Program-made: the position numbers and the translations under genes
Shown here: piece after piece, positions 44,401 through 56,400 of the stretch
How positions within the stretch are numbered: the first letter of the stretch is position 1
Layout: each line of letters starts with the position of its first letter
NCBI GenBank assembly: GCA_963971405.1
Contig: OZ020486.1
Location: 16,949,419-17,013,418, forward strand
Reading direction: 5' to 3'
DNA: 64,000 nucleotides
From: Psococerastis gibbosa
Lineage: Eukaryota; Arthropoda; Insecta; Psocodea; Psocidae
Notes under the pieces: model-generated
The model's database searches: none
Told to the model about the DNA's origin: nothing
The model's input: the letters and a program-made list of their open reading frames with translations, nothing else

Positions 44401-47400
44401 AAGGTTCGCAATAAAAAATGTCAAGTGCTGCCGTGCCGCTAAAAAAAAGAAATTGATGGTTTTAAATAAGTTCGACTTTTATTATTAATAAAATTTTACG
44501 TATTACACATTTCATAATTAAAAATTGTATGACACCTTTCCCGAAGTCCCGATTCTTTTAAACCCCTCATTGCTTCCGAAATTTGCATGCTTAAATTACA
44601 TTATTCTTAGCTGCCCGAAAATTGAACCCGACGGATTTATTTGTCAGCAGTCACGTTTTACCGTATGCCAAAGCATTTGCGATCCGCCTGATTCAAATCT
44701 GACGGATGGTTAGAGTGGCTGTTAACCAGTGTCCCGCAGAAGAGCATTCCATATTCTCCACTATTATAAAATTTGGATTGTTGAAGACCAAGGGGTAGTT
44801 TTCAATTGTATTTGCAAGGAAGCGGTTAAGCAATAAATAATAAAGCATTTTTTAATGTTTAAGTAGTCCAGGTGCAAAAGGCAGTTATATTGCGATAGTA
44901 CTGCTGGCAGATTTACCATTAGAGCAAATGGATTGGTGCAAGACATAATAAGAGTTTACTTCAATCTGGTTTGCGGTCAGTTCAAGTCTCAGCATACACC
45001 GTAAATAAATATATAAATAGATTAAAAAACAATTAGGCGAAGGCCTGAGGACTAATAGAGAATCCTCTTACTTGATTACTTCGAGCTAGTCTTGAACCTC
45101 GTCCTTCCGTAATAATCCAGCTCTCTACCAACTGGAATATTAAAATATTAACTATGCATTCATCCCGATAAAATTGCTTTTTCACACAAAGTTAGTGGTC
45201 TAAATGGGTCTGTCTGGCAGTTCACAGGAGATATTTAGCCGGAATCGATACTACGAGTATTGCATTAGAATTGGCTCGATGCTATGTGACTGCTATAAAA
45301 AAAAACGATAAATGCCCTAATCTTTGGATTTTTGTGGTATTTCGATGAGTCGCCGAATGGGTTTCTTCGATTTGGAATGAAAGACTAGTTATGTATGCGA
45401 CACATGTCGGCCATTGAGTCAATCTCAACGACGTCAACTTGTAATAACTCGTTCTTCAGGGACTCGTCGGTAATGACCGTAACTTACACAATGCATTTCT
45501 GGGGACCATCACTCTAGATTACTTTTCTGGAGATCCCAATTCTTTCAATGAATCAGACTGGCGATTTCCTTTTTTTCGTAGCCAAATCGATCGCTTTTGT
45601 GGATGAGCTGTGGATCCGACTGCAAATGTTTTGGCTTCTTCCTCTCGTTTGCGGAGAAAAATCTCAGTCCACTATCAGTTTAATGGATAGATTACTACAC
45701 CAAACTACAAATTCGACTGACCAAATCTTTATAACTTACGTGTTAAATTAAATAAAAATGATAAACTAACTGATGTTGTGGTGATACTGATCCTAGGGTG
45801 GCCAGTGTCTGTGGTCAGATGGCATCCTCTTAACCGAGTGTCTATACTAAAGTACTAAACTAATTCTACAGTGGTTGTAGAAAATTTCTTGATTGTTGAT
45901 TAACCTATATCAGAATATGATCGATATTGATTTAGATATAGAGAGACGGAAAGACTATGTAGACACTGGAAGCTTGTGGAAGTTTAGTTTACAAACCCAG
46001 GTTTTAAGGCAACGGAATAAATAAATCACCCTTAGACCCTAATAAAAAGTTGATTCCCTACTCCCTGTCACTAAATATGGCACGACGATTATTTGATATC
46101 TGGAATAAACGAGCTTTATCAATAATGCCAGTGCCAACAGCGTAGTACTGAAAGTTTATTGAACAAAAAAATTTTATGATGTCGCTAGAGACAATCCTTT
46201 CAGTGGATTTGGATTGGGTTTGGAAAACGGATATCAAAGCTAATGAATATTGTATTCTCACATTCGAGCTCGCCCCTCTCAAATATTCAGACAGAATTCA
46301 GAAGGTGCCAGTGAACCTATACTAGGTGAAACGGACAAGGTACACGTAAAATTCATTAAAAATACTTTGTCATTGCTCATGGCTATTTGGTGTAAAGAAT
46401 TTCAAAAATTTTAAAATTTGAATATTTCGCTTCTGCCTTCAACATTCACTTTAATTTTGTGTGCTTACATTTAGAAAAAAAATCCCTTTCGGTTCTGGCT
46501 GATCAGGTTTAATTAGTCACATTGTTAATTATTTCATTCTCCTTGACCAGACTTCAAGAGTGACAACTACTCAAAAGATGAACAGCCGAGTTTATTCAAA
46601 ATTGGATAATATCTACGGAAGTTACTGTGTTTTCTAAAATCGATATACACACATAATTATGTACATACATACGAGTATATCTATTTGCTAAAAATTTTGG
46701 TTTTAGGCTCAGTGAGTATGAGAATGATAAGTTTTGATGAAATTTTCCAGAAGTCGAATATTTGTCGCCGTCTCCCTAAAATTACAGTATGTATAATGTA
46801 TGTATGTACTAATTGGGCGGTCACATTTTGTGTAAAGTCGACTGTATTGGAACTGTACAGTACCTAGTTGGACATTAAGTACTGTCACTCAACTTTCCAT
46901 AGAATTTCTGGATTTAAATTTAAATTGTTGTTTCTCATGAACGCCAGCCGTAGTTCAAGCAGTTAGGTCGCGAATCAATTGAAATCCCGTCCGGAAGCAA
47001 AAAATCATGGCTTTGCAGATGTCCCTATAAAGAGAAGCTCATTAAAAACTATCATTAATCGAGACCTTAAGCTACATGCTTTTAAGAGAAAGAAAGGTCA
47101 TCTCTTGAACAATTGACTGAAAAATTTAAGGCGCCTAAAAAGTCGTGTTCTACTTAAGCGGTACGCTAAAAATGGGCACAGAAACATCCTGTTTTCCGAT
47201 GAAAAAATGTTTACCATAGAAGAAACTTTTAACAGGCAAAATGATAGGGTGTATGCCAGAAGCTCTGACCATGCAAGTAAAATCGCTCCTAGGATTATTC
47301 GAGGCCATCATCCCTCCTCAGTGATGGTCTGGTTTGGGAGCATCATACCGGGGTATGACTGAAGTGTATTTTTGTGAAAAAGGTGTGAAGACTGGTGCTC

Positions 47401-50400
47401 TGGTGTATCATAATACGGTACTTGATAAGGTTGTGAAGCCTTTGAATCAAACCCTATTCAAAAAACCAACGCTGGGTTTTTCATCAGGATTCTGCTCCAG
47501 CCCATAAAGCCAAGAGTACTCAGAAGTGGTTTAGTGAGAATAACATTGACTTTATTGCTAGTGAAGATTGGCTCTCCTCCAGCCCAGATCTCAATCCACT
47601 GGACTATTCTATCTGGCGCATTATTGAGGAGAAAGCCTGTGCGAAGCCCCACAAAAATTTGGACTCGCCGAAGAGGTCCATTTCGGAGGTAGTCGAAGAG
47701 ATAGACATGGACGCGGTGCGTACTGCTATCGATGATTGGCCCCGTCGTCTTCGAGTCTGAATTCAGGCAAGAGGTGGGCATTTTGAATAATTTATTTTTC
47801 CTGTATTCCTTGACAACTGTTCTACATATCCATTAAATATTTTGTTAAAAAAAAGTTATTATTCTACTGACTTTTTCTTAGTTTTAAGTGTGACAGAACT
47901 TATCATCCAACTAGGTAGTTGTCACATGGAAACTATTATCTCAATCAGCGTACGATACAAGTTAGGACATGTAGAGTAGTGCTACGGACTTTCATCCGAA
48001 AGGCTGTTTGTTGGAGTCTCACACTTGCTACATTTTCTGGCCATCTTCGGAGAATATGTAAAGCAGGCAGTCTTTCTAGTTGATTGTAAGGGAGTGATTT
48101 ATAGCCCTAACTCTTCTTGGTTTCCTTAGTAATAGACCAAAAATCATTATTTATTTATTTATCTGAAACCGTTTATAAGATAATCCCCACTGACCCACAA
48201 ATAGCCCGCTTATACCTGTCTTCTTGCACTTCCTATGTATCAGTCTGATTAGGAAAGGAACGTCAATGGAAACATCTGAAATTAAATTATTCTTACTGCA
48301 CCGATTGACTTGAAAATTTACGCGCAATTTAATTCTATGGAAATCTTGCCTAGGTTCACGTAAAAATTAAAAATGTATTTAAAAATCTTCCCTTTGGCTT
48401 TATTTCCCCCATTGGAATTATTGATACTGAGTTTGTGGTTTTCAATATTTTTTACGGGAACTTGGCATTTAAAAGCTGGATCCTTAGGGGCGGCTACAGA
48501 ATGAAACTCTGCTGATCAATATTTTAGAGGCTGCGCAGTGGGACCTCACTCCTATAGGACAACAATTGTCGGAGATCCTCCTTCAACCTATACCTTACAG
48601 ACAGTTTTCTGGGGTACCCATTGCCGAAAAGTGTGTCAGTGCCTAAATTTATTGCAATAGTGTGCAAAAATAAAATTGGAGCTCAGTTCTCTATTTCATC
48701 AAGTACAGTTTATTTTTAAAAAAATTGTTCCTAGGTAAGGTACGTACAATTTAGACGGCTCAATTTGCCATCTTTTGTTTGGGTCACAAATCATAGACTT
48801 CGAGAAGTTGCCATGTGAGATTATTTAATTGACTTCATTGAAGTTTTTTATGCATTAGATTAATGTGTTTATTTTTTTGCACAACTAACTGTGTTAATGT
48901 TGTAAGCTGATTGAACTGTTTTATCTGTGGTTTGGGTTGGGTTCAATTAACTCACCAAAACTAACGATCATGCTCGCGAGGCGAGACAACATAAATCCAT
49001 CTCTAATTTGTTATTCCTTTGTCGTCGTATGGTATTTATGTATTCATTTTTAAGACCGTTGGATTTTTTATTTTCTGATATTTACGTTTTTGCCCCCTTT
49101 TTTTTAAGTAGGTAATGAATGCAAATTGCCATTATTCAATTTTAAATCAGATAACTGACTTTATGGGCATTAAAAGCTTTGATACTACACACAGTGACAA
49201 AATGTAAATTAAGAGGACATGCTACGTAGAAAATTAGCACCTCAAAATTTGTTGTTTTTATTGACTTTTAATTTTTTAATTTAACAAATAAGTTTTTCAA
49301 CATTTGGCTCATTTAAGTTGTAGAAGATTACTTCCTGTAGTGCGTCATGTAATCGGGTATTTTTACTTTTCAGTTTTGTAGTTTTTTCAAAAATCCCAGA
49401 TTACACGAAATTTTAGTCTCCTCTGGTTTTTTTGAAAGATCTAAGGTACCAAAACTTTAATATTTTCTATTATATGATGCATGAAGTAAGTAGTCTTCTA
49501 CAACTTACATGTGCTAAATCTTAAATAACTTGATTTGTTAATTAATTAGAAAATAGAAAGTCAATAGAAACATCAAATGTAGGGGTGCTAATTTTCCACG
49601 TAGCATGTCCTCTTAAGAAGTCACTTTTAATTCAAGTTTTCGTAATCAGGGAATCACAGATGATATTCTTCCAATATGGTATCTCTAACTTGAGTTTCGC
49701 CGTTGTTGCTATATTTCAATCTTGGAGTGTTTTTGTAAAGTTTATCCTTTCTACAATATATTATGCTGTAGCAGGATAGATATCGTATTTCAGTATTTGT
49801 TATTGTAGGTATCCCGAAAGGTCATGATGACGTACCAACGGAGTTCAAGTCGCACAATAAAGAGCCGCATTTGACATTGAAAGCTGAAGGGTCGTGCAAT
49901 ATGGCGAACACAGTGGGAAAACCATTAGATATAGACTATAGTATATTATTTACTCGTTGCCATGGTTTGATAACATGCGAGCAGGCCAGTCAGTGTCTGT
50001 CGGTCACTCGGATGGTCAAAATGCGCGTGTTTATGTTGAGTTTTGCACTAGTGCTTTTGGTTGTGCCAGAAGCTCCCTATGCTCGCGGACTTACCCTATT
50101 TGGGAATCTCAGATTGGGAACCCGAATTTTTGTAAGTGCATTTATTTACCGACGATGTTTTTATTTTAACTATAATAAACACCAATAATAATGCGTTTTA
50201 GGGTTAGCATGAAAACAAGACTTTGTAGTCTTATTGTTCGCCTTTTGTTTATTTTCAATAAAGTCGTTTTTCATTCATTCATTTCATACGTGTATTTATC
50301 AAAGAACATTACAATTTTTACTAAAACCGGTGCCACAAAGCCGAAAAGGCGCGTTGGGATCACCAATCACCACTGATTAACCTTCAGAATATTATATATG

Positions 50401-53400
50401 AAAGAATGATGATCAAGAACAGACAGACCAATTTATTACAACACGCTAATATTGGCAGGGTATGCAATGTATTCCCCCAATACATTGCATACCCCATGAA
50501 TTATCCCCAATTTCTTCAAAAAAAAAATCATTTTTTATTCAAAACCTAAACTTTGCTTGGGAAGGTAACCTGTTCGGCTTTGTTACTCATACTCTATTTG
50601 GCACCTAAAACATACCTCAAGTTAGAAGGCATCGATGAAAAGGTTCCGCAGAAAATTATTTTTTATTGTATTATTTTCATGAAAATGATGTCTTGTTTAT
50701 TTTTGCCTCCAAGCTACCTATTGTTTTTCAACATTAATAATAATAATAAAAATCTTGAAGAGAGCCACCCTTTTTTTCTTTTTCTTGATTTTCGGTTTAT
50801 CTGAGCTGTGGTGTGATATTTCGGCAGTGTGCTTGTGCGATTAAAAAATTTTGTGGCCCCCTTACACGAGGCATTTCATACCATAATTTAGAGATTGTTG
50901 AACGGTCGTTTGTGGAAAAAATCGTTAAAATCAATGTTTTTGGTTTGACTCGCTGGGGCCCCCTATCCAACCGACCAAAATTGTTACTTCCCTTTTTTAA
51001 TTTGTAGTCTAAAATTTTCGAAGTACCACCAGAGGGCCTTTTTCAATCCTTGTGCAGCAGGGGCCCTAAATTTATGATTTCGCCACTCCACTGAGTGACT
51101 TAGCATTAGCCTTTGAAAAATGTTAACAGGTGGTTTCTCGAAATTTTATAATTTAAACGTGGCTCATGTTGGCTTTCGCGTATGTTTACAACCCTCTTTA
51201 CGGCCATTAATTTGCCATGGTTAAAAGAGTTCAGAGTGAACGAGAAATGGTGAAGTAGTGGCAGAATGGTGTAATCATTTACGACTATTTTCTATAACAT
51301 TTATGAATTCAATAAAAAGTCGTGTCATACTAAGCTAACCTTAGCTCGTTATTCTGAAGTTAATATAGAAAACATCGGTATGTGTCCCAGAAAAGCTGAT
51401 TAAGCCGTCGACTTGGCCATACTTCGTCATACATTTCCTATTCGTAATGACACACTAGGAACATCCGCAACTCCATACATCTCTCACTTGAATTATTAAT
51501 ATTTCAATCATGACCTGGGTGGCATCTATAAACGTCGCGTCGTTTCAGAAAGGAAGCAGCAATGTTAAATTTATTGAGTTAGGTATTGTATTTGTCTCTG
51601 TATATAATATGACTGCAAATCAGGAGGCGCAATGAGTGTTTTTTCTCACTGTCTTAGTGTTTTTTCACTAAGAGCACGATATAGACTTGGTGAGATGGCA
51701 GTGGTTTTCTGGCAACCCTGTCGCGTGTGCTTGGTACTTCATACAGTAGAATCCGTTTATTATGACATCGAAGGGAATTGACATACACGTCATAATAAGC
51801 AGATGTCATATATAGCGTATATACAAAGCCTTAAAGAAAACCAAACTTCCCTGTGTAATTACGTCATAATAGGCGGTTGGTCAATATAGGCGGAGTCATA
51901 ATAAAATGAATCGAATTTAACCTGAATGAAACGGATTGAGTCTTCTTCAGAGGAAATTTCAAAGAATTTCTATGTAACACCATAGGTTTTCTTTAGTTTA
52001 ACTTAACTGTTCTCCTACTGCCTCAAATTAAATATGTAAAATCACGTTAAATGACATGCGGATAATGTCACAAACATAGAAGTCAATGGCAGAAACACTG
52101 CTAAAGATCGACGTTGGGATCTATATGGAACTTTTGTCATCGTCATGTCATGGAAAACCTAAGAATGCATATGGCATTTTTATTATATGGATTTCTTGGT
52201 GTGTGTGATTTATTACATCAATTTTATGGAATAGTCCAGTTGGAACGGAAGGTCGAGGTTTGAGACTCGACTTACAAGGAAAAAGATTCGCCTGGCCTGG
52301 GTCTATCTAACCCTAATCCCCATTAGGGGCCTTACCTCCACCGGTAGGGAGAAACGCTGTTGCCGGGCATGTTGCTGACCCCAACATCCTAATCCTAAGT
52401 AGTTCAGTGGTCAAGAGGGAGAATCTTCTACCAGTCATCAGGCATTGGGTTGTCGTGTCGCAAGTTTTTTTTTTAATGTCATTATGAACTTGACTTTGCT
52501 CTCGACCATCTCTGGATAATAGATGTGTTGATTAGCAAGGCTTGTGCTGCACATCCAGTAAGTTATAAATACGAGATAGGAAACCCAAAATTAATGACCA
52601 TTGTGGATTTATAACTGCTTGACCGATTGCGTAGCCTTGACTGCCTATAGCCTTCTGCATTGACAGCAGCGCACTGTCTTATGTCAATAACCATTTGGCC
52701 ACAGATTCATCATAGTAATTGAAGGATTTTGAATTCTATAAAACTTGATGAACCTTTAATATATTTTTAAATTACTGAGGGATTTGTTTTCTGCTTAGTA
52801 GGCTAGATCAATGGCGTATATATGGGGGGCCTGTTCCCCCCTCCCGAAATGGGAAAAGGTAAGACAAAATTAACTAATGTGAGTTGGTATAATGTATAAC
52901 TTGCCAGATCTAATAGATGTTCGGGTATGTTTACTAACATGCAGTAGGCTTTTTTAATTGGTTTTGTGTGCATACCCATATGATTTCTTTTTTTGCAGGC
53001 ACAAGATTCGTGGAAGGGTAAAGATGACTTGTACATTGACGATGAGCTGGAGGGGTCGGGCGGAGGACACAGGGAGTTCGGCAAGGACGACCTCGAGGCG
53101 AGCGGCAGTGGTTACGGCCCCGACGACGAGGACGCTTCTTCGTCAGGTGATGGCGATAGCTGTGAGTTTGTCCGCTTTTTACCGTTTTAAGTTTGCACCC
53201 TTTTTATATTTTATTTTACTGCTGCTCCTTTATAGGGATGATAGACACCAATTTGGGTCAAAAGATGGTATCTTTGCATTTTCAATACTATCCTGATTCC
53301 TGAACCCAAATAAAAATATTCACACAATGTTGAAGTTAAAAGTGTTATCCGAGTTACCACACATCGTGAGTGGACCTCTGGGTGGGTTAATGGGCGAAAT

Positions 53401-56400
53401 AAAAACAAGCCGCATTATAAAATTCTATTCTAATATCGATCACAGTGCCGGTTATATTGCATTTACGGAATCTATTAAATGGAGGAAGGCATACGAGTCC
53501 CAAAATATTCGATTTCAAATAAAATTGGCAACGAATATTATGGTGTGAATATTTAGATAGGCAAGAGCTGGATAGTGAATAAATCTACGCAATCAAAAAA
53601 TAATCATAATTTTACCTTTCCTCGTCCTTCTGCATAATCCGATTGGAGTCTGGTAAGGCGGGGTTTCCACCGACCGCCTAGGGCTAAATACAAAAACGGT
53701 GACGTGGTAGCAGACATTCAAGACTAAGGCGGGGTTTCCACCGACCTCGCATTGCAGAATGCAAATGACATTGACGGAAATGTTTGTTTTCCTCTATACC
53801 ATAGTTAAAATTGATCAATGATCATACAGTAAAATCACAAACAAACAAACTAAAATTAAAAAATGGCGTCATGGGATATGTTAAGTACAAACATTTTAAT
53901 AGATTTCTATAAAAAAGAAAAATTCTAATTTCCGTCAATGTCATTTGCATTCTGCAATGCGAGGTCGGTGGAAACCCCGCCTAAGCATTTTGTACGTTTC
54001 CAAGGCTGAATTGCATTTAGCTAACACGCTGGTTAGATCAGTTTTCCGTTTCCACGATTGCCCATAGGTTCCTAGTCGAATGCTAACGACCCCGTGGATT
54101 TCGGGCATTAATTGTATTGTTTCCGTATGAATTTTTGGCAAACTGGCATACGTTCTCGATGTCAACCTACACTGGCTACAAGCGATAATGGATAAGCTTA
54201 CCATTTGATGCTATGAAACAGGCGAAACCGTGACTTACCAAGTACAGATACGAGTCTAATTAGGGATAACTTGGGAACTTCAACCTTGTGAATACCCCTA
54301 TTATAGTATTACTAGTTTATTGATTATTTATTAAAACAACCAATTAAATTGGCAGCAGCATCCCTTTCATGTCTGTATCTTCGTAAATACCAATTTAAAA
54401 AAACACCTATTGTCTATCGTAAGTTATTTTGTGAGACAAATCATTCCTAAATGACAATATTACAGATCCGTTATTCTACAATACAATGTAGTTACTTATT
54501 TTCTGTCTGTTTCGATTGAAATAAATGAGCTAGTTTGTGCCAAATGTCACCTCCTTTTTGGAGCACTAACATGTATTTTAATGTAAGACCATATCTGAAA
54601 GAAGATGCCACTACTTTTTACCCGAACAAGGCTAATATCTCCCGTATTGCGCATGGCATGAAAAGTATTTGATGTTTTTTTTTTATAAAACTCAAACTGT
54701 AAATATATTGTGCGACAGCATGTATCTTGTGTACCGTAATAGGCTGAGGAGTATTATGTGAGACGTCAAATTATTGCATACTATAGTATAACAGTGAGGA
54801 TGTCCTTATTTTGATCATAGCATGAAAAGTAGGAAAACTTTGTTACAAAATGCTGACAACTGACAATTTTCAAAGTTTCGGTACTGTTACATTATATTTG
54901 AGTCTTTGAGGCCAAAACAAACATTTACGTATTGAAGTCTTGAGTGCATGGGGTTTTCTCATTTTTTTCACCAGAGCTTATTCCTTAAGTTATCTGCAGG
55001 GTCCCTCTTCACTCACCCATAGTTAATTTGGATTTGATTTAACTCACCAATTAAAGTCTCATATTGCTGACTTATGAACTGTGATGCGTAGTTGCTGTAG
55101 CTTATAAGATATCCTTTGGCCTCTACGTTCAACCTGACTCAGACAGTTTTTTTTAATAGCACGATAAAAATAACAATAAAGAGTTTAGATAACGTAACGT
55201 AGATACGCTTCCCTGGTGGTCTAAAGCTTAGAAGTTAAAACCTCTTAACATAGATTAAGACAGGAATATCTTCTTCTTCTGGGGCTCTACAGCCCTTGAT
55301 GTGCTTTGGCCTGCTCGACAACATTCCTCCAGTCATCTTGGTTTTGTACAACGCTCCACCATCTACGGACTCCCAACTCGCGAATGTCAGTTTCCAACTC
55401 ATCCTTCCAGCGTTTTCGAGGAAAGACAGGGATGTATTTTTTACAATCTTGAACAACATCGAAACGTATAATTTTCTTTTATTCTTAGGGTAGTTTCGAC
55501 TATTCTGCCATTACCTTACTTGGCAGATAGTGAGTGGCACTGCTAATGCGGCATCCATTATGGTGAGGGTCACTGTGATGACCTTCCAGTTTCCAGGCTT
55601 AGTTTTTTGGCAGTTATGTGAAAATAAATACTCCTTCTCGTCTTAAGTATGGAAAAATGCTTACAAACGCTATGTATAGCTAAAATTAAAACCCTAGATA
55701 ATTTATTTTAACTGGGTTATTAAAAAAAATTGTAGGTGAGCTTAAAACTTATTGTACCCATGTGCTTCCACATATAATTGCTTACCAACTGAAGTATTTT
55801 CATTATTACCAAAGCTAAAAGATGCAAGGATGCGCACCTCACTTATCGTCGCGTGACTTGTACCTTGATAACAGACCATGGTGAGAGAGGTTTAAGCGCT
55901 ATGGCTACAGGTTCGTGCCGATGCGAAGTTTGACGAAGCCTGGGCGGTACGTGGCATGATATGTGGCGTTATCGCACGAAGAGCTGCAATGATGTGGACT
56001 CTGTGCAGCCTTGTCCCGATGAAGGACATATTCGCGCAAGATAAACGCGGATTTCCGTGCGGTCTTGATAGTACGTAGTCAGCGAAAAGTGCCCACGGCT
56101 CTTTTGCCCGAATTGGGGATTTTGGATCCCATCAGATTCAGTACTGTATTTGATAAGCCCAAGTTTCAATTTTTACTCGTAGACACGGATGATTCCAAAG
56201 CTGGTAATCTGTTGAGATATTCGTCATGGGAGCAAATTGGCTAGTGCACAACTCCTGAGTCTACTTCTGCAGATTTTTCTCACGGGCTTGTCGCAGGTGC
56301 ATGGTTTTCACCTCGGCATGCCAACGACATTATTATATTGATACCAACAGCAATTACATTTTAATACAATTAATACAAATACCGCAAGTCACTGGGCCGG

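Noticed and set aside
47458..47781. Minus-strand frame of 107 codons
   Set aside because: Antisense shadow of the mariner transposase relic.
52958..53296. 112-codon frame over syndecan exon 2
   Set aside because: Wrong frame; the 52999 frame gives the Ser-Gly/acidic sequence and correct splice phases.
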